Source: Pyropia yezoensis (lineage: Eukaryota; Rhodophyta; Bangiophyceae; Bangiales; Bangiaceae). From it: a DNA stretch of 64,000 nt. Numbering within the stretch: position 1 is the stretch's first letter; each line of letters begins with the position of its first letter. The stretch lies in contig CM020618.1 of the NCBI GenBank assembly GCA_009829735.1, positions 39,981,030 through 40,045,029 on the forward strand, read 5' to 3'. The position numbers were made by a program, and so were the translations under genes. Shown one piece after another: positions 11,926 through 21,118 of this stretch. The notes under the pieces were generated by a model that saw only the letters and a list, made by a program, of their open reading frames with translations, ran no database searches and was not told the DNA's origin.

Positions 11926-11947
11926 CCTTCGCGAGCTCTCGCGAAGG
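11926..11947. repeat. TTCGCGA palindrome, 10-bp arms
   Basis: CCTTCGCGAG and CTCGCGAAGG surround a central CT. It directly follows the right end of the 215-bp inverted-repeat element and resembles the palindrome at 10831. Confidence 0.6.
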
Positions 11948-12501
11948 AAGTGGGAGATCCGCGATGCTGTGGTTTCCACATCTCATTGTCCCCCCCACGC
12001 CTACCTTCTGCCAAGAAGAAAGCACAGAGTGGCATCAAAAGATACGCCAAACAAAAACAAGACCGACGTACAAATTTCGGCTGCTTTCCCTTTGTTCCGT
12101 CCGCACGACCCACGGGGCCCTACTAAAAATCACGAGCCTCCGCCTACTGACGAGCCGTTGCGCCAACGCTACTCCCACTCAACCGCTTCTTACCACCTGC
12201 CAACATGGCCACGCAAGGCGCGGCGGGCAGACACATATAACGTGTTGGGCACTGCTGCCCCCCCCTGCTCTCAACCGTGGGGAAGAGTGGACCGCCCCAC
12301 CACGACACAAACCCACTGCAACGCAAGCGCCCGCCACTCCCCTCGCGTCACCGCCGCACGGCAGTGGTAGTACGCCCATTCGACCAGCGCCGTCCGTCAC
12401 CCTCCCCCAGCAGCTGTTGGGTGGGTGCCACCACGCTACCGCCGCACGCCGACTGGCGGCACCACCACCCAACCACCACCCTACCCGAGTTCGGCAGCGC
12501 C

Positions 12502-13620
12502 TTACGCCGCGCACCGCGCCGCCTGGCACGCCCCCCCCTCGCACGTGTACCCGTCCCAGCACAGCGCCGCCGCCCCCCCACACGCCCCGCACGGGCGCAC
12601 GTACGCACGGCAAGTGGCGCCCGCGCCGTCGCCGCCGCCGCCCGTGTGGCACACCAGCCCGTCGGCACAGACGGCGCCGGCATAGTCGCACGCCTCGCCC
12701 GCGGGGATGCGCGTCGGCGCCGTTGGCGCGGGGGGGGTGGGGGGGGTCGGGGGGGATGGCACCCCCACCGGCCCGCCGCCGCCACACCCACGGCCGCCCG
12801 ACGAGCTGCTCCCCCCGCAGCCTCCGCTGCCGCTGCTGCCGCCCCCACCCCCACTCCCACCACCCCCACCCCCGCGGCCGCCGCCGCTGCTGCCGCCACC
12901 CCCTCCCCCACCGCCGACACGGCCACCGCTGCTGCCACCGCCGCCCCCACCACCGCGGCCACCACCGCTGCTGCCGCCACCACCCCCACCGCCGCTGCCG
13001 CCGCCACCCCCGCCCACAGGGTAGTAGGTGTGGACGGTGACGTGGCCACCGCGGTGGCCGCCGCCATAGTAGCCGCCCCCACCGCGGCCACCGCTGCTGC
13101 CCCCACCCCCGCCACGGCCCCCGCTGCTGCCCCCGCCCCCGCCGCGCCCACCGCTGCTGGTCCCACCGCGGGCACCGCCGTGGCTGCCGTACCCACCACC
13201 GCCGTACCCACCTCCGCCGCCACGGCCGCCGCTGCTGTCGCCACCGTCGCCGCCGCCGCCACGGCCGCGGCTGCTGCTGCCACCGCCGCCGCCGCCACCG
13301 CCACCACCACCACCCCGGGGGCCATGGCCGCCGCCACCGCCGCCGCCACCGCGGCCGCCACGGCTGCTGCCGCCACCACCACCACGGCTGCTGCCGCCGC
13401 CGCGGCCGCCGCCACCACGGCTGCTGCTGCCGCCGCCGCCGCCGCCACCCCGGCTGCTGCCGCCGCCGCCACCACCGCCGCCACCACCGCCACCCCCATA
13501 CGGGTGCTTGTACGTGTGGACGGTGGCAGCGGCGTCGGGGACAGCGGCACCGTCCGCCACCACCAGTGCCGCGACGGTGGCCACGACGGCCACGGCGGTG
13601 GCCTTGCGGAAGGACACCAT
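12502..13620 (-). CDS. Secreted Gly/Ser-rich protein with C-terminal ten-cysteine domain (copy A)
   Basis: 372 residues. The signal peptide (MVSFRKATAVAVVATVAALV, with cleavage probably near ADGAA) is followed by a short segment containing VHTYKHPY. A long glycine-rich region (about 41-300) has SSRGGGGGG and SSGGRGGGGG repeats and an internal tyrosine/histidine stretch (YYGGGHRGGHVTVHTYYPVG). A Pro/Thr linker comes next, then a C-terminal domain from RIPAGEAC with ten cysteines spaced 6,5,12,6,2,6,5,4,4. The architecture is that of plant-type glycine-rich wall proteins with a disulphide-rich anchor; function is inferred. The start at 13620 has context CAAGATGG. The protein is identical to the copy at 17597-18715 and a paralogue of the one at 9811-10413. 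Confidence 0.8.
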   Translation of the reverse strand: MVSFRKATAVAVVATVAALVVADGAAVPDAAATVHTYKHPYGGGGGGGGGGGGGSSRGGGGGGGSSSRGGGGRGGGSSRGGGGGSSRGGRGGGGGGGGHGPRGGGGGGGGGGGGSSSRGRGGGGDGGDSSGGRGGGGGYGGGGYGSHGGARGGTSSGGRGGGGGSSGGRGGGGGSSGGRGGGGYYGGGHRGGHVTVHTYYPVGGGGGGSGGGGGGGSSGGGRGGGGGGGSSGGRVGGGGGGGGSSGGGRGGGGGGSGGGGGSSGSGGCGGSSSSGGRGCGGGGPVGVPSPPTPPTPPAPTAPTRIPAGEACDYAGAVCADGLVCHTGGGGDGAGATCRAYVRPCGACGGAAALCWDGYTCEGGACQAARCAA

Positions 13621-13822
13621 CTTGAAAAAGGGTCTGAGAAAAGGGGCCGAGGCGGGCGGTCTTGCGGAAGGGCTGTCGCCGCTGCCTGGGGGGGGGGGGG
13701 GGGGGGGTGTATTAAAGCCTGAAGTCGTCCGCACGAGCTGCTGCGGTGGGGAAGTCGGTGTGTGACGGCTGTAGCTGTGTCGGGTGATGAGGAGGTGGGC
13801 GGACCATCTGCTCACCACCGCC

Positions 13823-13838
13823 GCCGGCCGCTCTTGTA
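13823..13838 (-). promoter_or_regulatory. Candidate core promoter of copy A
   Basis: On the minus strand this reads TACAAGAGCGGCCGGC, about 205-215 bases before the ATG at 13620. The same motif precedes copy B, and its AAGAGCGGCCGGC part precedes the gene at 9811. Confidence 0.4.
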
Positions 13839-14033
13839 CGCCCGCGCCGCACCAGACGCCCCCCCACCTGCGGCGGCGACAGGGTGACCCCACCAGCGGC
13901 AAGCACGCTTCACAGTACGCAGGGTGCTGGGACGGCAACCCCCCCCCCCCCACCCCCCCCTTGCCCCTACCCCGCACGCCCGTGCCATCCCCGCCAGGTT
14001 TCCACCGCCATCCAACGGAAGGTGACCCCCTGC

Positions 14034-14088
14034 CCACCCGCCCGCACGCCCGCCCGCCCGCCCGCCCGCCCGCCTACCCGCCCGCACA
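14034..14088 (+). repeat. (CCCG)n microsatellite, interrupted
   Basis: About a dozen CCCG-type tetranucleotides with a few substitutions. A purer array of the same repeat lies at 14199-14245. Confidence 0.75.
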
Positions 14089-14198
14089 AAACATACTGGG
14101 CACGGGGCACCCATGCACCCCCCACCCCCCCCGTTTCCCTTCCACCCCCTTTCCCTCCCTACCCGAGCGTCCCCGACAGCCGCCTCCACTCCCTCCTA

Positions 14199-14245
14199 CC
14201 GCCCGCCCGCCCGCCCGCCCGCCCGCCCGCCCGCCCGCCCGCCCG
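14199..14245 (+). repeat. (CCCG)n microsatellite
   Basis: Near-perfect tandem CCCG/CCGC units, about 11 copies. Confidence 0.8.
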
Positions 14246-14752
14246 TCATCCGGCCGTCCGTCATCAGCACCCCAGTGCTGCCGTCGCCCCGCGCGTGGTG
14301 CATGACGCGCACGAGGCACGGCCGCGGGGATGAGGGGCGCCCATGGAAAGGCGTCCTCCCCCCCCCCCCCCCCCCCCACCCCCCTTGACTATCTCACCCC
14401 CCTCTCACTCACCTCCATCCCCTATCCCCCCCCCCCCCTTCCACGTATCTTCATGGCCAGCTGTTTGCGCATGGCGCACGCTGCGCGGGGTCCCCCCCCC
14501 CCCTTCCGCACTACCCTCACTAACCCCCATGGCAGACACGCCGACACGCTGTCACGTTCACCGCCGCCACCGCTGCCGCCGGCGACCGCTCTGTGGGGCG
14601 CTCTTTGCCAGAGGGGCGTGAGGGGGCGGCGTGTTCACTGCCGCGGCGAGTGCGCGCGCGCCCCCTGCCACGGCCGTGCGCAGGGACGCGCGCAACGGCA
14701 GAGGGGCGGAAGCGGAGGCCAGTTGGGCCGCTGCTTCCACCCGAGGCGGGGG

Positions 14753-15341
14753 ACCCATGCACCCCCAGTTAAGCCGGCCTGAGAGCGGACACCAGAGTTC
14801 AGAACGATTTCACGTCAGCCATTGGCCCTTAGCTCGGAGTCAGAAGCAAACTTGCCATATACTGAAAATATATAAACTATTCCATGCTTGGGAGCACGTT
14901 TCACAAGGACATCGAGCATGGTCGCAAAGAGCCTCAAAGGCGAGGGGCTCAGGTTGAAAATATACATCAGAATGTGGCCTTTTCTCCCTCGCTTGTGGCA
15001 CTGATTGTAGCGCACAGTCATCAATACTATGAAAACAATTGTGAACACATATTTGCTCTGAACCAACGCTGAACCAACGAGAACCATCAACATGTCTTAT
15101 ATGCATAAAACAGCTCTCGTCATGATGCAGTTTACGGTGCTCGCAAAGAACGCGAACAGGCGCTTCCTCATCTGGCATATGATGGACAGTACTCGTTGTT
15201 CCATATTGGTTGCCCTGGGGATGTTTTGTTGTCCAACGGGAATATCGTATCAAGCCAGAAGTCGTTTGAGTACTGTACGTGTCTGATGTAAGCTATATCG
15301 CCGCTGACCCTGGTGTCCGCCCTTAACTGGGGGTGCATGGG
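14753..15341. mobile_element. AT-richer element with inverted ends (CCCAGTTAAG family)
   Basis: CCCATGCACCCCCAGTTAAG at 14753-14772 recurs inverted at 15322-15341. Inside, GCGGACACCAG at the left is matched by GCGGACACCAGG in the inverted right end, separated from the outer block by 10 bases at the left and by almost none at the right. Terminal repeats are therefore about 40 bp with an indel. The interior is markedly AT-richer than the flanks and has no recognisable coding sequence. It shares end sequence with 7832-8117. Probably a non-autonomous DNA transposon; no target duplication is obvious. Confidence 0.6.
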
Positions 15342-17369
15342 CGTCGGCCTTGGCCGCTGACCAGCCGGGCCGACGGATGCGCTGGCGACTGCGTGGCAGC
15401 GGTGACCCACGGCTCCCAGTGGTCTCTCAGCCGACGGGATGCAGGTCTCCAATCCGATGGGACATCGGCGGCTCACGACCTGTTTGAGAGAGACGCTCCA
15501 TTTATCGCGTCCTGGTCATTCATTCGCGGGCGATCGGCAAATAAGTCTGGGTGAGGGTCATGAAACAATTTGTCATCGTACGTACATCCCGGCTTCCTCG
15601 ATTGAAAGTCAATAGAATGGTTGTAAACATGTGTTTTCCGGGGACGCAGCTGCTCAGCCCCTCCAGCCGCGCTACGAAAAAAGTGGAATGCGCTGACGGT
15701 GCGAACCCAGAGTCGTACATGTATTGACTGACGCTCTCTAGTGAAAAGCCACGAGCGGGGAGGTTCAGTTGCCGTGCTAGCGGAATGTGAAACGAAAAAC
15801 AGTGGCACTGTGGTGGAACATACACACTGTGTGATGCTCCATGACTTTGAGAAAGAGGAGCGGCAAACACGGATCTGGCGGAAGAACTCGTCAATGGATC
15901 TTGAATGGGGGGAAATGTTCGAGTTTCTGCAATCTCCACGAATGGAGTGATCTGTCATTTTACGTTGTCGCTATTTTTCATATCGGCCACTCTTTCGTAC
16001 ACACTCGCACAGATTGAAAGGCAGCGCACATCGTTGATCTTTCGTGCTGTTCGTGGCTCTTTCTTTTACTGTCCGTTCGTGGCTCTTTCCTTTATTGTGG
16101 CTGCCACACTTGTTTGGCCCGTGCACGCCGCTGGCAGGCGCTTCCAGCCGGCCCAAGAAGCGATGACCATTTTTCGTCTCGTCAGCCAGGTCCTCCCCAT
16201 TCCCCTCCACCACTCTCCCCCATCCACGACACGCCTCCGCTCCACGAATCTCCCTTTCCTCTACTCTCCCCGTCACGACGCTTCCCGTGCCCATCGCTTC
16301 CTCGGCCCCCAGCCGGGGTCCCGTCCCCGACGCTTCCGAGCCCCCTGCTCTCCCCACCCCCGACTCTTCCCCTTCCCGACTCGTCCCGTTCCCGACTCTC
16401 CCCCACCCCCGCTTGCCCTCCTCCCGCCTTTCCAGCTTGCAGGGACGCGCGCATGCCACTACCCCGAGAGGTGTTTCTTGGGCGCGCCGCGGCGACCGGA
16501 GGGGGGCGGCGGCGGGCCGGGGGATGCGGGGGTTTTGAGGAGGCCGCCCTGAGCATGCTAAGGGACACTGCCGGCGGCGGCGGTGGCTGCAGCAGGCCTG
16601 GTGGCGTGGCCCACTGCTGCGCCATCTCCATGCCAAGGAGGTGAGCGACAAACGGTATCTCCGCGCCTTTTGGGGTGCGCACTAAGCCGTCGGGGGTGGG
16701 GCGCAGGCGGGGCTTTAGGAAGGTGGGGGTGGAGGGGAGGGGGGGGGGAGGGGGCATGCGTGTCCGCCACGCCCGCCGCATGGAGGGACACTCGCGGAAA
16801 GGAAACCTACGGACGGAACTGGAGGCGCATTGGGCGCGCCCCCGGCATGCGTGCCGGTCTTGCAATCGTCGACGAGCCCCGCCGCCCCCGGCGGTGGGCG
16901 CACCAAGGGGCGGTGGCCGGTGCGGCGCCCCGTTTGCATGGCCGTCCCCCCCCCCTTCCCCCCCCTTTGGCTGGCCTCGGCTCACCGCCGCGGCACCTCC
17001 CACGCGCGCCGTGGCGCTGCGGGCGCGCGGGTGTGGGCAGGCGTGGCGGCGATGGTTGGCCGCCGGCTCGTCGGTTGTCCACCCGGGGCGCGGCGGCGGT
17101 AGTGTCCATGGAGGCGGAGTGGGGGGGGAGGCAAAGGGGGGGGGGGGGGGGGAAGGAGGGTATCGCGGTCTCGGCGCGCTGAGCGCCCGCCGAGACCGTT
17201 GCTGCAGACTTGCGGGCGGGCACCCGACGAGGGGCGGTTGCTGGTGCCGGCGGGGATGGTGGTGGGGGTGGGGGGAGGTTGCTGCTGCAGCCCCCCTGCG
17301 TGCTGGGGAGCCGACCGCAGCTGGCGAGGTATCTCTGTTGGCCACCCTGCGGGGGGGCTTGCGTCGCGT
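15342..17369. other. Spacer between the inverted gene copies, no supported gene
   Basis: 15480-16100 is AT-richer, with open frames lacking motifs. 16180-16440 is a C/T-rich tract with repeated CCCGACTC. 16450-17369 is GC-rich with short frames in every phase. Nothing is recognisable. Confidence 0.4.
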
Positions 17370-17377
17370 CGCGGGCG

Positions 17378-17393
17378 TACAAGAGCGGCCGGC
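17378..17393 (+). promoter_or_regulatory. Candidate core promoter of copy B
   Basis: TACAAGAGCGGCCGGC, about 205-220 bases before the ATG at 17597, identical to the motif before copy A. Confidence 0.4.
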
Positions 17394-17596
17394 GGCGGTG
17401 GTGAGCAGATGGTCGGCCCACCTCCTCATCACCCGACACAGCTACAGCCATCACACACCGACTTCCCCACCGCAGCAGCTCGTGCGGACGACTTCAGGCT
17501 TTAATACAACCCCCCCCCCCCCCCCCCGCAGGCAGCGGCGACAGCCCTTCCGCAAGACCGCCCGCCTCGGCCCCTTTTCTCAGACCCTTTTTCAAG

Positions 17597-18715
17597 ATGG
17601 TGTCCTTCCGCAAGGCCACCGCCGTGGCCGTCGTGGCCACCGTCGCGGCACTGGTGGTGGCGGACGGTGCCGCTGTCCCCGACGCCGCTGCCACCGTCCA
17701 CACGTACAAGCACCCGTATGGGGGTGGCGGTGGTGGCGGCGGTGGTGGCGGCGGCGGCAGCAGCCGGGGTGGCGGCGGCGGCGGCGGCAGCAGCAGCCGT
17801 GGTGGCGGCGGCCGCGGCGGCGGCAGCAGCCGTGGTGGTGGTGGCGGCAGCAGCCGTGGCGGCCGCGGTGGCGGCGGCGGTGGCGGCGGCCATGGCCCCC
17901 GGGGTGGTGGTGGTGGCGGTGGCGGCGGCGGCGGTGGCAGCAGCAGCCGCGGCCGTGGCGGCGGCGGCGACGGTGGCGACAGCAGCGGCGGCCGTGGCGG
18001 CGGAGGTGGGTACGGCGGTGGTGGGTACGGCAGCCACGGCGGTGCCCGCGGTGGGACCAGCAGCGGTGGGCGCGGCGGGGGCGGGGGCAGCAGCGGGGGC
18101 CGTGGCGGGGGTGGGGGCAGCAGCGGTGGCCGCGGTGGGGGCGGCTACTATGGCGGCGGCCACCGCGGTGGCCACGTCACCGTCCACACCTACTACCCTG
18201 TGGGCGGGGGTGGCGGCGGCAGCGGCGGTGGGGGTGGTGGCGGCAGCAGCGGTGGTGGCCGCGGTGGTGGGGGCGGCGGTGGCAGCAGCGGTGGCCGTGT
18301 CGGCGGTGGGGGAGGGGGTGGCGGCAGCAGCGGCGGCGGCCGCGGGGGTGGGGGTGGTGGGAGTGGGGGTGGGGGCGGCAGCAGCGGCAGCGGAGGCTGC
18401 GGGGGGAGCAGCTCGTCGGGCGGCCGTGGGTGTGGCGGCGGCGGGCCGGTGGGGGTGCCATCCCCCCCGACCCCCCCCACCCCCCCCGCGCCAACGGCGC
18501 CGACGCGCATCCCCGCGGGCGAGGCGTGCGACTATGCCGGCGCCGTCTGTGCCGACGGGCTGGTGTGCCACACGGGCGGCGGCGGCGACGGCGCGGGCGC
18601 CACTTGCCGTGCGTACGTGCGCCCGTGCGGGGCGTGTGGGGGGGCGGCGGCGCTGTGCTGGGACGGGTACACGTGCGAGGGGGGGGCGTGCCAGGCGGCG
18701 CGGTGCGCGGCGTAA
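17597..18715 (+). CDS. Secreted Gly/Ser-rich protein with C-terminal ten-cysteine domain (copy B)
   Basis: 372 residues, with the same protein sequence as the copy at 12502-13620. Order of parts: signal peptide (1 to about 24), Gly/Ser/Arg-rich repeats with SSRGGG and SSGGRG units, a Tyr/His patch, a Pro/Thr linker (PSPPTPPTPPAPTAPT) and a ten-cysteine C-terminal domain (last 68 residues). The start is supported by the CAAGATGG context and the signal peptide. The other frames through this region are also identical between the copies, so the nucleotide sequence itself is conserved, pointing to recent duplication or gene conversion. Probably an extracellular structural protein (inference). Confidence 0.8.
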   Translation: MVSFRKATAVAVVATVAALVVADGAAVPDAAATVHTYKHPYGGGGGGGGGGGGGSSRGGGGGGGSSSRGGGGRGGGSSRGGGGGSSRGGRGGGGGGGGHGPRGGGGGGGGGGGGSSSRGRGGGGDGGDSSGGRGGGGGYGGGGYGSHGGARGGTSSGGRGGGGGSSGGRGGGGGSSGGRGGGGYYGGGHRGGHVTVHTYYPVGGGGGGSGGGGGGGSSGGGRGGGGGGGSSGGRVGGGGGGGGSSGGGRGGGGGGSGGGGGSSGSGGCGGSSSSGGRGCGGGGPVGVPSPPTPPTPPAPTAPTRIPAGEACDYAGAVCADGLVCHTGGGGDGAGATCRAYVRPCGACGGAAALCWDGYTCEGGACQAARCAA

Positions 18716-19130
18716 GGCGCTGCCGAACTCGGGTGGGGTGGTGGTTGGGTGGTGGTGCCGCCAGTCGGCGTGCGGCGGTAGCGTGGTGGCACCCACCCAA
18801 CAGCTGCTGGGGGAGGGTGACGGACGGCGCTGGTCGAATGGGCGTACTACCACTGCCGTGCGGCGGTGACGCGAGGGGAGTGGCGGGCGCTTGCGTTGCA
18901 GTGGGTTTGTGTCGTGGTGGGGCGGTCCACTCTTCCCCACGGTTGAGAGCAGGGGGGGGCAGTAGTGCCCAACCCGTTATGTGTATCTGTCCGCTGCGCC
19001 GTGCGTGGCTGGGTGGACTGGCGGGGGGAAGCGGCTGGGTAGCAAGAGTAGGGTTGCACAAGGCTGGGCGGGCTGGCAAACCTCGAAGGGCCCGTGCTCC
19101 GTCCAGCTGGAACCAACGGAAAGCAGCTGG

Positions 19131-19544
19131 CTTCCTCTTTATTCTTTGTGTTCCTTGGACCCACTAGCTCGCTCTCCTCGGTGACGTACGCCGCGTCGGG
19201 CGCGATGGAAAGAACGGGGGTGGGGTGGGCGGGGGCTACGTGCGGAACACCCAGCATGACTCCATTCTGCATGCCGCCGAACCGCATTGGGAGGTGGCAG
19301 ACGCAGGAGGGGGGAGGTTGTCGTCAGCAGTGAGGAGGGGAAGGAGGCGGGTGCATCATGGCAACGTTGATACATCAGCAGCAGGGCAAGCAGAGAGGGG
19401 ACATCCAACTTTTCTTCCCTCCCAACTGACCGCGCTGTGGAAACTGGATGCGAAGAAACAACCGGCGGAGGAGGCCGGCGGGGGCTCGCCTATCGACAAG
19501 AGCGAAGTGGGCGAGGCTGCTGTTGAATGCAAGAGATGCTTCAT
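19131..19544. other. Intergenic between the duplicated arm and the tRNA gene
   Basis: No gene is supported; short frames only. Confidence 0.35.
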
Positions 19545-19557
19545 AAAAAGGCAAAAA
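19545..19557 (-). terminator. RNA polymerase III terminator of the tRNA gene
   Basis: On the minus strand two T5 runs follow the tRNA 3' end by 5-13 bases, as expected for Pol III termination. Confidence 0.7.
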
Positions 19558-19561
19558 CAAA

Positions 19562-19661
19562 TGCTGCCACTGGGATTCGAACCCAGGAGACTTGCGTCAG
19601 CAGCTCTTGAGACTGCCGCCTTCTGTGCATCCTTTGGATTAAACCTCTCGGCCATAGCAGC
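19562..19661 (-). tRNA. trnL-CAA: tRNA-Leu (CAA) with an 18-nt insertion in the D-loop
   Basis: On the minus strand the acceptor arm GCTGCTA pairs with TGGCAGC over 7 bp with discriminator A. The A box TGGCCGAGAGG and B box GGTTCGAATCC are intact. The anticodon arm is GCAGT / GCTGC around the loop CTCAAGA, giving anticodon CAA. The variable arm is long (TGACGCAAGTCT, GAC/GTC stem), as in class II tRNAs. The T arm is CTGGG TTCGAAT CCCAG. Between GGTTT and AAGGC in the D-loop there are 18 extra bases, AATCCAAAGGATGCACAG, with an ATCC/GGAT hairpin. Removing them gives a canonical tRNA-Leu, so they are most simply an ectopic intron. Ectopic D-arm introns are known from the red alga Cyanidioschyzon. 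CCA is not encoded. Confidence 0.92.
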
Positions 19662-19684
19662 TTGGTGCCAACCGCGTTCTCAAA

Positions 19685-19695
19685 TTATATATATA
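19685..19695 (-). promoter_or_regulatory. TATA-like element upstream of the tRNA
   Basis: TATATATATAA on the minus strand, 24-34 bases before the tRNA 5' end. This is the position at which upstream TATA-like sequences assist Pol III in plants and algae. Confidence 0.55.
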
Positions 19696-19699
19696 CTAC

Positions 19700-21118
19700 A
19701 TATTTACTTGGGTGTATGAGGAAGCGATGTCGATGTGGATGTGCTTCACCGGACTTGTGACACTCTTCGGTGGCAGAGCCATGCACTGGTCGCAGGGTGG
19801 CTTTCTGGCCGTGGATCATGAGAGATGTCAAGCGCACATGCGTCACATCGCGGATGGTACATGTTTTCCCTGCCCACGAGAGGGGTAGAGGTGGCGTGGA
19901 TCAAGAGAGAGGAACGATTGCGACTTTGCATGCGGAAAGCGGCGACAGTGACGGCGATGGCCTTCGCGGCCCCTTCCTTCTGCTCCTACACGATACCCTG
20001 AACGCTGGAAGACCTCGCTCCCCGAGCACGTGAACAAACGTACAATCCCCTCCGTATGGGCCCACTCTGTCGGCTACTCCTCCTGGGTGAGCGCCGCCTC
20101 TCTCTGCTACCCTGGCTCCCCCCCTTCCTCCCCCCCCCCCTTCCCCCCCCTCCTCTCCCTCCTCCCGGCGCCGGGGGGTGACGCGGCCTGATCCGCGCGC
20201 CCCCGGCTTTCCCGCTCCCGTCTTCCCGCCCCCTCCCGGCGAGGGGAGGGAAGCGGTGGGGGCGTGGGATGGGCGGGAGCAGGGAAGGACAGCCGTCCCT
20301 GCTTCCTCCCCCCTCCTCTCCAGGGGCTATAAGAGGCGGTGCGTGGCTGCGCTTCACCGCCGGACGAGGTGGTACGTCCGTCGTTTTTCGCCTCCCGCCC
20401 GCCTTCCCTTGGAGGAGCTGGTGCAAGCTTCGGTCTGCACATCCTCGTCTTTCGAGGAGCTCTTTCTTGCTCGCATGACTCTTTCTCTGTTATGTATTGT
20501 TTGTGCGCAGCCCAACAAGTTAACTCAATCGTCTATGGCACACCGCGGCCCTCGTGCCCAGGAACGTGGGAACTTTTGCGTGAGACTGGCGAGATCACCA
20601 CCCATGACAGAGCCGGTCGTTGACGTAGCTGGCTGGTGATGTGCGCTGCGCGGAGCGTCGGCGGGCTAACATTTAGTAGGAGCAGCCGCCCCGTGTACAT
20701 GTCACCAACGTCACGGCGGTGGTCATGCAGGAGCCTGAACAGTACACGGGAGATGGGGCGTACTGAGCCGCGAGTGCTGGTGGCATGCAAAAAAAATGAA
20801 GGGGCAGCCAGAGGAGCAGCGGGGACGGTTACTTTTGCCCGGTGACGGCGTGAAAGGGAGGAATTGTATGGCAAGGTGCAGTGGGTGCAAAGCCGCCCTC
20901 CGCTACACGCGTGGCGCCGTCAGCGCCGCCGTCACCGCAGTGGGATTGGGGTGGTTTGCGCTCGCTTTCTCCCATCGCGCGGCTTCTCTTCACTTCGCAG
21001 TCGCCGCCGTCCTGTTGACTGCTGGCGCCGACGCGGACAAGGAGGCGTCGACGGTCATGGCGGCTGGGCATAGCGCGCTGTGAGCTCGTAATACATACAT
21101 GTAGTTAAAGCTTTTATG
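19700..21118. other. Intergenic with one TATA-like site, no supported gene
   Basis: C/T-rich tract at 20100-20330, then a TATA-like box (20328-20335), then several hundred bases with short frames. A 54-codon frame from the ATG at 20475 has a hydrophobic start, but nothing further supports it. Confidence 0.35.
20328..20335 (+). promoter_or_regulatory. TATA-like box TATAAGAG
   Basis: TATAAGAG followed by GCGG resembles the AAGAG-GC motifs before the secreted-protein genes. No downstream gene could be identified. Confidence 0.3.

Larger units (their letters stand above)
12060..13846 (-). repeat. Left arm of an inverted gene duplication
   Basis: Inverted counterpart of 17370-19130. From about 12250 to 13846 the two arms are almost identical; the coding sequence inside appears identical. 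Outside that core, similarity decays gradually, with diverged but alignable sequence out to about 12060. The spacer between the arms is about 3.5 kb. Confidence 0.85.
13847..14752. other. Intergenic, simple-sequence rich
   Basis: C-rich tracts and CCCG tetranucleotide repeats; no supported gene. Confidence 0.4.
17370..19130 (+). repeat. Right arm of the inverted gene duplication
   Basis: Inverted counterpart of 12060-13846. Homology starts near 17370 with GCGGGCGTACAAGAGCGG. It is near-perfect to about 18985, then diverges while still alignable to about 19130. Confidence 0.85.

Noticed and set aside
12348..13722. Long Ala-rich, Pro-rich and Arg-rich frames overlapping both Gly-rich genes on either strand
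   Set aside because: They are other-frame readings of GGC-type codon repeats. Only the frame with signal peptide and cysteine domain has non-repetitive structure shared with the gene at 9811.
14034..14245. Possible CRISPR-like array of CCCG repeats
   Set aside because: Pure tetranucleotide microsatellites without spacers; eukaryotic context.
15473..15958. 161-codon minus-strand frame in the AT-richer spacer
   Set aside because: No domain, no signal, composition like surrounding non-coding DNA.
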